Of a stretch of DNA of 64,000 nt, positions 49,969 to 57,532 are shown piece by piece. The stretch lies in the IMG/VR virus record IMGVR_UViG_3300036466_000332, positions 82,375 to 146,374 of that record. One strand, written 5' to 3'. Each line of letters starts with the position of its first letter. Within the stretch, counting starts at the first letter, position 1. A program made the translations under genes and the position numbers. This DNA is from a virus. The notes below the pieces were generated by a model. It had not been told where the DNA came from. It saw nothing but the letters and a program-made list of their open reading frames with translations, and made no database searches.

Positions 49969-50607
49969 ATGGGTGTCAAATTGAAAGGTTTGTCTTTAAA
50001 TATCAAAAAAGAAGATATTGATGTAGAATTAGAAATCGATGAAGTCACATTAGATTTAGGAGACTTATTCTCCTTGATAAGTGAAGATGAAATTATGAGC
50101 TTACTTGGTGATATCGATATCACTGAGGAAGGATTTGGAGAGTCACTGTCATATGATAATGAAAAGGAAAACAATAAAGAAATTAGTCTTAATAAAAAGA
50201 ATGTAATGTATGACTTAAATAATATGATGAGCGAAACATCTAAGAGTAAAAACCCAAAAGGTTTATTACCTATTGATCAATATTTTGAATCTAGTTTTGA
50301 TTATTGTGTTTGGTTTGTGGATGATGAAAGTTTTCTTTCAAATTCTTTCATAAATGCTGATAGTAATACACCTGTTGACTTTTTTGTTGGTGTCCACTTT
50401 AAAGATTATAATGGAAAAACTGCAATGGGTTTTGAAACTCAATTTGCATTTGAAAATTTTATGGGTGATGTACAACGTAAATTTGAAAAACACTTACCAT
50501 CAAATAATGTCCAAATAGGTGTGATGATGGAACCACTGACACAGATTAGAAAGAAAGCTGGAGATAATGTTTTTGGTGAATTAAAATACACAAACACTCA
50601 GATTTAA
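49969..50607 (+). CDS. Unknown protein
   Basis: 212 aa; ATG 49969 follows AAGGGGATGG, after the terminator hairpin. The acidic N-terminal part (EDIDVELEIDEVTLDLGDLF) repeats short beta segments; the C-terminal part is mixed (DYCVWFVDDESF...DFFVGVHFKDYNG...FMGDVQRKFEKHL). No known motif. Followed by the zinc-ribbon gene with 16 nt spacing. Confidence 0.5.
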   Translation: MGVKLKGLSLNIKKEDIDVELEIDEVTLDLGDLFSLISEDEIMSLLGDIDITEEGFGESLSYDNEKENNKEISLNKKNVMYDLNNMMSETSKSKNPKGLLPIDQYFESSFDYCVWFVDDESFLSNSFINADSNTPVDFFVGVHFKDYNGKTAMGFETQFAFENFMGDVQRKFEKHLPSNNVQIGVMMEPLTQIRKKAGDNVFGELKYTNTQI

Positions 50608-50623
50608 AAGAAGGGAGAATAAA

Positions 50624-50857
50624 ATGCTTGATGATTTAAAAGAGAAGTTTGAGAAAGTCAAGAAAGAAGAGCATTATAAAAAAATGAAAGAGGAAAATCC
50701 CAATGGAACATATGTGTATATTGATAGATCTGGGAATAATGAAAGATCTGGGAATAATGAAAGATATGTGTGTATGGAATGTGGAGGGGAAATGTCTTTT
50801 AATGTGTATGGTGTTATACAATGTAATGATTGTGATTCTTTAGGTGTTAATATGTGA
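50624..50857 (+). CDS. Small zinc-ribbon protein
   Basis: 77 aa, AAGGGAG then ATG. Lys/Glu-rich helix (1-25), then a duplicated RSGNNE hexapeptide encoded by two perfect 18-bp repeats, then CMECGG...(14 residues)...CNDC, a complete four-Cys zinc ribbon. Small ribbons like this bind nucleic acid or polymerase. Ends at a bidirectional terminator. Confidence 0.65.
   Translation: MLDDLKEKFEKVKKEEHYKKMKEENPNGTYVYIDRSGNNERSGNNERYVCMECGGEMSFNVYGVIQCNDCDSLGVNM
50726..50761 (+). repeat. Two perfect 18-bp tandem repeats
   Basis: AGATCTGGGAATAATGAA occurs twice in direct succession inside the zinc-ribbon gene, duplicating six residues (RSGNNE) in frame. Confidence 0.95.
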
Positions 50858-50865
50858 CAGATTAT

Positions 50866-50899
50866 ATACCCGAGGATTTAACCTCGGGTTTATTTTTTT
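50866..50899. terminator. Bidirectional terminator 50624/50898
   Basis: Stem ACCCGAGG/CCTCGGGT between convergent genes with T-run on the right. Confidence 0.88.
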
Positions 50900-51659
50900 A
50901 TACAACTAAAACTGTTGGGTAGTCTGCAATGAAATCTTCTTCAAATTGTTCCACTAATTGTCTTCTTCTTTCTCCTGCTGACTGCCAATCATCTTTATTT
51001 AAGTTTATTTCTGAGTATCCTATATTCAATCTATTTAAGTAACTAACCACATTATTCCATAAGTTTTCTTTAATATCTAATTCAGCTAACTCTTCAAAAG
51101 TTTCTGCATAGCTGTCCTTTATTGTGGATAGATTTTTGGGATGATCAGTAAATAGTTCCAAACGATAAAGGTTCTCTGAGATATCATAATATTCTTTTTT
51201 TATTTGTATTGAATGTGGGGATAGAAATTCTGCCTCTATAGGGCTCTCATAGATGTCTCTACGCATTTTATTGTAAGCAGCCCCTAAGAACACACCACTT
51301 TGGTTTCCTATCGCATTATTGTATCCTGGGAGCATAGCCATCTCTTTACCTATAAACATTTTATCTCTTTCTTCCATGGGTACTATTTCTTTTATACCAC
51401 TTATGGATATCTCCTGTTTTTGTAACACACTTATCAATTCATCTGGTAGAAGATATATATTTTTACTTCTTCTACTTTGATTGCTAGAATTGAACTGAAC
51501 ATTCTCCACAATAAAAAAATGTTTAAAATATCTTGAGAATGTGTCTCTTGTAAAAAGATTTATAATATCATATATTTCTTGGTCTTTAGCCACATCTTTC
51601 AATATACCATTTAATCCACATTTATATCTCATCTTTTTTATTAAAGTATTTATCTTCAA
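50898..51659 (-). CDS. Unknown virion/neck protein candidate
   Basis: 253 aa from TTG 51659 (AAGGAGGGG upstream), downstream of protease and capsid genes on the same strand with its own late-type motif at 51680. Helical N-terminus (INTLIKKMRYKCGLNGILKD), central IYLLPDELISVL, C-terminal DDWQSAGERRRQLVEQFEEDFIADY. Position next to the head genes suggests a neck or head-completion protein; the sequence family is not recognised. Confidence 0.45.
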   Translation of the reverse strand: MKINTLIKKMRYKCGLNGILKDVAKDQEIYDIINLFTRDTFSRYFKHFFIVENVQFNSSNQSRRSKNIYLLPDELISVLQKQEISISGIKEIVPMEERDKMFIGKEMAMLPGYNNAIGNQSGVFLGAAYNKMRRDIYESPIEAEFLSPHSIQIKKEYYDISENLYRLELFTDHPKNLSTIKDSYAETFEELAELDIKENLWNNVVSYLNRLNIGYSEINLNKDDWQSAGERRRQLVEQFEEDFIADYPTVLVV

Positions 51660-51679
51660 ATATACCCCTCCTTTTCTTT

Positions 51680-51692
51680 CTATTATATTGTT
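51680..51692 (-). promoter_or_regulatory. Late-type promoter motif P-B, 51659 gene
   Basis: AACAATATAATAG on the minus strand, 21 nt before TTG 51659 and after the terminator of that strand. Confidence 0.5.
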
Positions 51693-51715
51693 TTTAAAAG
51701 ACTCTAATATGTATA

Positions 51716-51744
51716 AAAGACCCGGGGTTAAACCCGGGTTTAAT
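51716..51744 (-). terminator. Terminator after prohead protease
   Basis: CCCGGGGTTAAACCCGGG hairpin followed by CTTTTATA on the minus strand. Confidence 0.82.
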
Positions 51745-52557
51745 TTATATGTTCATGAAACTATCTAATTCATTTGATAACTTCTTTGAAACTTTAGCTT
51801 GCATTGAAACAGATTCACTGTAGTATCCAATAACCTCATCACCAGGTGTGTATAATACTTTATCTGGTTTGAACCCATTGAAACTTTCTGCAATTAAATC
51901 AAGATGACCGTTTACTTCTTTAAATACACCGTCTATCTTATCTACAGAACATTCTCTAAATAATTTCTTAGCCACTTCGTTACCTTCATCATCAGGGTTT
52001 AATGGATCTACTACTTTGAAACTATTTGTCTGTGCCCAACTATCTTCAGCTGATGCATCATAGACACAATCCCATGTTACAATTCTTAGTTTTCTTTGTT
52101 TTTGCCCATTAGGGAATTTCTTTATTTTACCTACAGCTCTTAAAGAAAAGGCTGGTAAAGTTCTCTGTTCAATCATTCTAGCTAAGTCTCTACCATATTT
52201 AGATTTAGCTGTTTCTATTCTCCCCATTAAATATTCACCCTCAAACCATACATCGGTTATAAGGTGACTTCTATTTTTGTTCCATACTTGCAAATATCTT
52301 TCTGGGTTCTTTCTTAAAGGGTGATCGTATTCCCCATAAAGAGCTCTGTTATTTAATCTCTTTTGAAAATGTGGGTCATTGATTCCAGATTCTAAATATT
52401 CTCTATCAAAAACATTACCGTTTCTGGTTTTTTTAGAAGTGTGGTTTAAAGGTGTCTCAAATTGGTATACCTGACCATTGTTTAAAAATGTACCATTGGA
52501 AGGATCGAAGGACATACCCTCAGATATTAAAACACCCATTTCTACAACATTATCCAA
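51745..52557 (-). CDS. Prohead maturation protease (T4 gp21-like)
   Basis: 270 aa from TTG 52557 (AAAGGAGGG upstream). The fold signature is clear: NGNVFDREYLE, ALYGEYDHP with catalytic His79, VWFEGEYLMGRIETAKSKYGRDLARMI, and LPAFSLRAVGKI with catalytic Ser138. It cleaves scaffold and virion precursors inside the prohead. It carries its own candidate sites near both ends, LISE|G (10-13) and LIAE|S (221-224), as expected for a self-processing enzyme. The C-terminal region after residue ~185 would be removed. Late-type motif AACAATATATTAG at 52594. Confidence 0.85.
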   Translation of the reverse strand: MDNVVEMGVLISEGMSFDPSNGTFLNNGQVYQFETPLNHTSKKTRNGNVFDREYLESGINDPHFQKRLNNRALYGEYDHPLRKNPERYLQVWNKNRSHLITDVWFEGEYLMGRIETAKSKYGRDLARMIEQRTLPAFSLRAVGKIKKFPNGQKQRKLRIVTWDCVYDASAEDSWAQTNSFKVVDPLNPDDEGNEVAKKLFRECSVDKIDGVFKEVNGHLDLIAESFNGFKPDKVLYTPGDEVIGYYSESVSMQAKVSKKLSNELDSFMNI

Positions 52558-52593
52558 TTATATTCCCTCCTTTATTTAAATTGTATTTAAGTT

Positions 52594-52606
52594 CTAATAT
52601 ATTGTT
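52594..52606 (-). promoter_or_regulatory. Late-type promoter motif P-B, prohead protease
   Basis: AACAATATATTAG on the minus strand, 37 nt before TTG 52557; almost the same sequence as at 51680. Confidence 0.55.
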
Positions 52607-52615
52607 TTCGTATGA

Positions 52616-52644
52616 ATTAAAGGAGCAGGGGTTAACCTGCTCCA
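52616..52644 (-). terminator. Terminator after major capsid gene
   Basis: Stem GGAGCAGG/CCTGCTCC with TTTAATT following on the minus strand. Confidence 0.82.
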
Positions 52645-52675
52645 TTTTATATTATATATAATGAGGCAAAAATTA

Positions 52676-54478
52676 TTATACTAAGTTAACTCTTGCCATG
52701 ATTGCATGTACAGGGAACATATCGAATGTATCAACATATGCTAGAGAAGGTAACTGTAGATGCTGAATGTCACGAATTTCTCCATTCTTAAATAACTTAG
52801 AGTATCCTTGGTAGAATGTGAATGTTTCTTGTTCTTTATCATTACTACGAGGTACAATAGTTAATTCATCTAAGTCTCCAGCTCTTTCTGTGGATACCAC
52901 TCTGATTTGGTTACCTTTAATATTAATGGAATATACATCGTAATCAACTGCAACACCTGCATATTCTTTATCCTTAGAAACAACTGATACCATCTTAGGC
53001 ATAAGTCTTGTAGTTCTAGGATCTGCATACATAACATTTTTGATACCATTTTTAGCATTGAACTTTTTCTGTAATTCAATAACCATTTGGTCAATGGTAT
53101 CTGGTAACATTTCTTCACGCCAATTAACCGGAGTGTTTGGTCTGTAAGCTTCAGAAGTAGTAGGATCTTTCTTGAAGTCTTCTTCAAACCAATCATTAGG
53201 TGTTCCGTCTCCAACAGGTAATCTGTTTGCAAGAGCAAGACTTTCTTTATAATCTCTAAGAGTTTTAAAGATTTTGTGGTCTTTAACATGTCCTGCTAAA
53301 TCTAAAATAGTAGCAGTAAGCTTCATCATACCATCTGTATTCTCAATAGTACCAAAATCTTTTAAAGTTTTTGGATCATATGATAATACCATGTTAAGAC
53401 GTTCTTTAATAACGAAGTCCATTGGTTCTCTTTCAACACCAACAGATGAAACTTTAGAAATAGTAGAACCTGAAATTCTACCCTGAACTTTAAAGCTTTT
53501 AACTTCTGATTGTGTTCTCCAGCTAATCTCACCAGTTGTGAAATCTACTTTACCACCAATAGCAACCTCTACAGTAGAACTTCCATCTTGTGCAGCAGAG
53601 TTATCCACTTCAGTTACAACGAAGAACTGTGGGTTGTTTTTGGAACCTTCGTGCTGTGTAATAATGTTATCGTTAACTTCTTTGAATACACCAGGTCTAT
53701 CTGTAGGTGTACCTCCAACGTCAACTGTAGCAACTACATCAGTAATTTTAATTTCAGGGAATAAGTTATTCTTATCAGCGTTCACATTTGTTACTCCACT
53801 TTCAGCAATTAAGTTAGCTGTATTATCAGCGTGATCTGCTGTAATCAATTCAGCTGTAAATTCTGGCTGAGAGTGATTTAAGAAATTATCCATGAAATCT
53901 TGATCTTTTACTACATCTGGGAAATATCTTTTTTCCCCGTCAATCTCTAAGTAGCGTCTTTCCCATTTTTTTCTGAAAGTATACTTATCTGTAGTTTTGT
54001 GATCTACAATTAAGCGACCATTACTTTTAATGGTTTCCAGATATTGAACAGGAGGAATAGCTGCCATCATAGGGGCAATTGATTCACCAGTAGTGAATGC
54101 CTCTTGATAGAGTTCCCAAGTTGTGTCCATTCTTTCTTGTACCATAGCCATATCTTCGTTAATTAAATCTGCCTTCTCACCAATCAGCATGTCATCTTCA
54201 CTTAAAGAACCATTGAAACCTTCTCTTCTAGAGTTGTTTACGTTATTGGATTCTGCATATAATGGTGACATGAATTTTTCTTTTAGTGATTTAGAGCGAC
54301 CTTCATCTTGTATGTACCCACCAAATCCAGCTGATAAAGGAACACCTACTGATTCACAGTATGCATTAACCTCTTCAATAGCTGAAGCATATCCAGAAAT
54401 AGAGCTTAAGGATTCTGGGTTAATATCATGAGATAGTTTACCTTCCATTGTATTTACATCAAATCTTGTATCATTCAT
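52676..54478 (-). CDS. Major capsid protein
   Basis: 600 aa, AAGGAGGTC then ATG. Its place between the scaffold candidate and the protease, strong ribosome-binding site, more GC-rich codon use than the neighbours and a following terminator all indicate a highly expressed head protein. Candidate propeptide 1-76 ends LYAE|S. The C-terminal half has the long helix and beta strands expected of an HK97-type capsid subunit (MLPDTIDQMVIELQKKFN...NVMYADPRTTRLMP...YDVYSINIKGNQIRVV). The gp23-like relation is inferred from size and neighbours, not from a diagnostic motif. Confidence 0.75.
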   Translation of the reverse strand: MNDTRFDVNTMEGKLSHDINPESLSSISGYASAIEEVNAYCESVGVPLSAGFGGYIQDEGRSKSLKEKFMSPLYAESNNVNNSRREGFNGSLSEDDMLIGEKADLINEDMAMVQERMDTTWELYQEAFTTGESIAPMMAAIPPVQYLETIKSNGRLIVDHKTTDKYTFRKKWERRYLEIDGEKRYFPDVVKDQDFMDNFLNHSQPEFTAELITADHADNTANLIAESGVTNVNADKNNLFPEIKITDVVATVDVGGTPTDRPGVFKEVNDNIITQHEGSKNNPQFFVVTEVDNSAAQDGSSTVEVAIGGKVDFTTGEISWRTQSEVKSFKVQGRISGSTISKVSSVGVEREPMDFVIKERLNMVLSYDPKTLKDFGTIENTDGMMKLTATILDLAGHVKDHKIFKTLRDYKESLALANRLPVGDGTPNDWFEEDFKKDPTTSEAYRPNTPVNWREEMLPDTIDQMVIELQKKFNAKNGIKNVMYADPRTTRLMPKMVSVVSKDKEYAGVAVDYDVYSINIKGNQIRVVSTERAGDLDELTIVPRSNDKEQETFTFYQGYSKLFKNGEIRDIQHLQLPSLAYVDTFDMFPVHAIMARVNLV

Positions 54479-54537
54479 TTTACGAAATGACCTCCTTATT
54501 TTTATGATTAATATGATAATATCTACTTAAGATTATA

Positions 54538-54551
54538 CTAAAATATTTGTT
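54538..54551 (-). promoter_or_regulatory. Late-type promoter motif P-B, major capsid protein
   Basis: AACAAATATTTTAG on the minus strand, 60 nt before the capsid start; a TATAAT follows at once. Confidence 0.5.
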
Positions 54552-54596
54552 AATTTTGTAATTCCTAGTATTACCTTTATACCTTTAATATCATTA

Positions 54597-55265
54597 CTAG
54601 TCTTCTTCTAATAATTCTCTAAAGGTATCTAATTTTTTATTCAGATAAATAAAAGAAATTCTAAACTCCAAAAGTGTTTGATATTTTACACTAACTGTAT
54701 CAGATGTATTTTTGAAATACTCTAAAAGCATTTCCAGTTTTCTTTTGTATTCTCTTGTGATGTCATCTAATATATCACGTTTATCTTTTGTAGTGTCTAT
54801 ATTTTCTAATTTCTCAACTAAATCTGAATAATTGTCATGAAGTATTTCAAAATTTTTATCTAATAATTTTTCTCTTTTTTTCTCAATCTCATCGTCTTCC
54901 GATTCTTCCATTTCATCTAATCCTTCTTCAGGATTTTCATCCATGGTAAGATCAGGATCATCAGGATTATCAGTTTCCCCTGTATCGGCATCTGATGTAT
55001 CTCCTTCATCGTCTGTCCCATCACTATCACCAACACTATCGTTATCTGCAGAGCCATCATCGTCAGAACCATCCTGAGCATCATTATCTGTTCCCACAGG
55101 TTCTGGGGTTTCTTGATTGTCCGGTCCAGAATCTTGTGTATCTTCTGAACCGGTATCATCATTATTTTCTTGATCTTGTCCATCATCTTCTGGTGCCTCC
55201 ATATGGAGAATTTCTTTTTCACCTTTGTCTTGAAATATTTTCTCTAAGCCATTAAAAAAACTCAT
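54597..55265 (-). CDS. Prohead scaffold/core protein candidate, very acidic
   Basis: 222 aa, AAAAGGAGG then ATG. N-terminal amphipathic MSFFNGLEKIFQDKGEKEIL ending LHME|A (20-23), then ~85 residues almost entirely Asp/Glu/Gly/Ser/Asn, then a helical C-terminus (~115-222) that could oligomerise. An acidic low-complexity body with a cleavage site next to the capsid and protease genes is typical of phage core/scaffold proteins. Late-type motif AACAATTACTATAG at 55342. Confidence 0.6.
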   Translation of the reverse strand: MSFFNGLEKIFQDKGEKEILHMEAPEDDGQDQENNDDTGSEDTQDSGPDNQETPEPVGTDNDAQDGSDDDGSADNDSVGDSDGTDDEGDTSDADTGETDNPDDPDLTMDENPEEGLDEMEESEDDEIEKKREKLLDKNFEILHDNYSDLVEKLENIDTTKDKRDILDDITREYKRKLEMLLEYFKNTSDTVSVKYQTLLEFRISFIYLNKKLDTFRELLEED

Positions 55266-55341
55266 ACCAAAAACCTCCTTTTAAGAGGATAAATAAGATT
55301 TGAAGATTAAAAACTTTTTATAAGCTTTTAATATATTTAAG

Positions 55342-55355
55342 CTATAGTAATTGTT
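55342..55355 (-). promoter_or_regulatory. Late-type promoter motif P-B, scaffold candidate
   Basis: AACAATTACTATAG on the minus strand, 77 nt before the start of the acidic scaffold gene. Confidence 0.5.
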
Positions 55356-55383
55356 TACTTGTCCTTAATAGTATAATTTAATT

Positions 55384-55413
55384 TAAAAGCAGGGATATTA
55401 AAACCCCTGCTTA
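55384..55413 (-). terminator. Terminator after 55418 gene
   Basis: Stem AGCAGGG/CCCTGCT, minus strand, with TTTTAAAT tail. Confidence 0.8.
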
Positions 55414-55417
55414 TTTG

Positions 55418-57418
55418 TTATTGTAGTCTATTTTCGTATCTTATTCTATCCACTTGTCTTTCTAATTTCTTTTTCATTCTCTTCATTGTGTCTCTTGCTT
55501 TCCTGTCGTTTTCGTTTCTGGCATCCTGGATGTTTTCTTCCAACATATCTATTTCGTCTTTTAGAATTTGAATAGCTAACTCTTTTCTTTTGACTGTCCT
55601 ATCATGCATTTTATATTTTAATACTGTAGCAGAAAGAACACCGACTATTAAGGATAATATTGGGTTTACAAATACTACAGCATAAACACCATACCCTAAA
55701 GCTAGAGAAACAAACCATTCTAATATCTCATCTAAAAATGGTATGATTTCATCATTAATCAATTTTTCTTTTAGTTTCTCTCTTTTATTTTTTCTTCTGT
55801 TTGAGATAATATGTTCAGCTTTTGTTTTGAATCTCTTAAGCTGGGTGAATGCTTTCTTTGGTAACTTAGTAGTTGTCCTTTTTATTTTCCGTAATTGATG
55901 TTTGAAATCTCCGATAGCACCCTCACCATAGAACACCTCTTCATTAACTAAACCCATCACTTCTTCATTTGGGATGGATTCACTTTTATAATATGACTCA
56001 CTAAATAATAGTTTTGTTTCTCCCATAAAACTACCAATGAATGATTCTATATATTCGACTGTTACTGTTTCTTCTGAGTCTTCATCTGGGGTATAAAGGT
56101 ATGCTTCACCAATCAATTCTCCATCTTTAACTTCGATATCATAATGTTTTGCTATACCTATATATTTACCATTAACATATTCTTTGATGTTTTCTACTAT
56201 AACTGGAACTTCTCCAAAATCATCTTTGATGGTTTCATAAAGTGGTTCCCAAAGCATTTTGTTTTTCATCTTTATCCAATACCTTGTGATATATTTATAA
56301 GTTACATGTTGTATACCTTTTAATGTTAGGTTTGATAAAGCAAAATACGTTAACCCTAGAAAAAGACCAAATCCTAATGATCCAGTAACCAAAGTTCCTG
56401 TTATACCAGCCGCACCCCCTAAATTAATTGAAGCCATATAACGATAAACTTTCATTTGGAACGGCATCCAATTATTAGTGACCCATTTACCGAGGGCCTC
56501 TTTATTTGACGGGTCTAGGATTTTAAGTTGTTCCATTAATTTTTTCTGTTCTTTTTTATACTCTTTAAACTTTCTTTTCAATTTACCCGGTAGTTTAGTT
56601 AGTTCTGGTGCCTCTCTCACTACACCGGTATTCATTTCAACTACACCGTCACCAGCTATTATGTTATTATCACTTTTTAGAATTAAAAAACTGTTTTCGT
56701 TTTCCACATCTTCAAAGTTCTTGATTTTATATGTTAATAAATCGTGACGCTGAATACCTGTTGCAAAATCTTCTCTTACAGCTTTTCCTGTTATAAAGTC
56801 ATAAAACAAACTAGAAGAACCATCTTCTAAAGTTTTAAATAGAAATCTTTTTCTAATCGGTGCTAAAGATGCAAGGTAATCTTCATCTTTACAAAAATGC
56901 TCTAAAAGAGAAAGATATTTTTTATAACTAACTTCTCTAAAATGATAAACATTATCCATAACATTATTGAAGTTAATATTGTTTTTTAAAGCAAGTTTCA
57001 ATTCACTCTCATCTTCATCATCATTGTATGTTAAAACACTGGATGATTTAAATAAGTCTACATTTTCCTCTGGGAAGTTAGAATCATAAATGCTCACTAT
57101 ATCATCATCATTATTTAAAGCAAGTAATCTTATAGTTTCACCTCTTGATAAAACATAGAAGTAATCGATTGCACCTTCTACATATTTCTTCTCCACCCGT
57201 AAAAAGAGATGATACTTTTCATCATAAAAAGCTGATAGTCTCTCTACCTTACAATCTTCTGAAAGTAAGTAGTCTGTTATTTCTTCAACTGTCTCCGACA
57301 AAAGTTTTTTGTCCAAATAATCGTTTATTCTAAAAAGATTAGAATATTCATTATCTTCTTCTAAACATCTTAAAAAATTATGAATTCTAAAATTATCTAA
57401 AAGTGTCAGTTCATTCAT
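55418..57418 (-). CDS. Large membrane-type head-region protein with two hydrophobic segments
   Basis: 666 aa, GGAGG then ATG. Two long hydrophobic hairpins: residues ~331-365 (LGGAAGITGTLVTGSLGFGLF...) and ~585-620 (WFVSLALGYGVYAVVF...). Three processing-like sites lie between them (LIGE|A ~435, LFSE|S ~471, FYGE|G 496-499); the last is followed by a basic helix as in the internal proteins. The C-terminal ~50 residues are a charged coiled coil. In the head module this could be a prohead initiator/portal-vertex or an ejected pore-forming protein. I do not recognise a portal signature. Late-type motif AACAAATTAAGTAG 33 nt upstream. Confidence 0.45.
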   Translation of the reverse strand: MNELTLLDNFRIHNFLRCLEEDNEYSNLFRINDYLDKKLLSETVEEITDYLLSEDCKVERLSAFYDEKYHLFLRVEKKYVEGAIDYFYVLSRGETIRLLALNNDDDIVSIYDSNFPEENVDLFKSSSVLTYNDDEDESELKLALKNNINFNNVMDNVYHFREVSYKKYLSLLEHFCKDEDYLASLAPIRKRFLFKTLEDGSSSLFYDFITGKAVREDFATGIQRHDLLTYKIKNFEDVENENSFLILKSDNNIIAGDGVVEMNTGVVREAPELTKLPGKLKRKFKEYKKEQKKLMEQLKILDPSNKEALGKWVTNNWMPFQMKVYRYMASINLGGAAGITGTLVTGSLGFGLFLGLTYFALSNLTLKGIQHVTYKYITRYWIKMKNKMLWEPLYETIKDDFGEVPVIVENIKEYVNGKYIGIAKHYDIEVKDGELIGEAYLYTPDEDSEETVTVEYIESFIGSFMGETKLLFSESYYKSESIPNEEVMGLVNEEVFYGEGAIGDFKHQLRKIKRTTTKLPKKAFTQLKRFKTKAEHIISNRRKNKREKLKEKLINDEIIPFLDEILEWFVSLALGYGVYAVVFVNPILSLIVGVLSATVLKYKMHDRTVKRKELAIQILKDEIDMLEENIQDARNENDRKARDTMKRMKKKLERQVDRIRYENRLQ

Positions 57419-57450
57419 ATATGAAAACCTCCAATTTATTGATTTTTAAG

Positions 57451-57464
57451 CTACTTAATTTGTT
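57451..57464 (-). promoter_or_regulatory. Late-type promoter motif P-B, 57418 gene
   Basis: AACAAATTAAGTAG on the minus strand, 33 nt before the start. Confidence 0.5.
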
Positions 57465-57482
57465 CTGCTTGATATGTTTCGA

Positions 57483-57496
57483 AACAAATAGGATAG
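57483..57496 (+). promoter_or_regulatory. Late-type promoter motif P-B, 57533/terminase unit
   Basis: AACAAATAGGATAG, 37 nt before ATG 57533; divergent from 57451-57464. Confidence 0.55.
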
Positions 57497-57532
57497 TTAG
57501 TAAACTAAACTTAATAAGGGGTGAATGTTCAA

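Noticed and set aside
52640-52675. TATATTATATATAATG between capsid and protease genes as an early promoter
   Set aside because: The core differs from ATTATATATTAT in register, and the plus-strand reading has no gene to drive; it lies just beyond the capsid gene's terminator.
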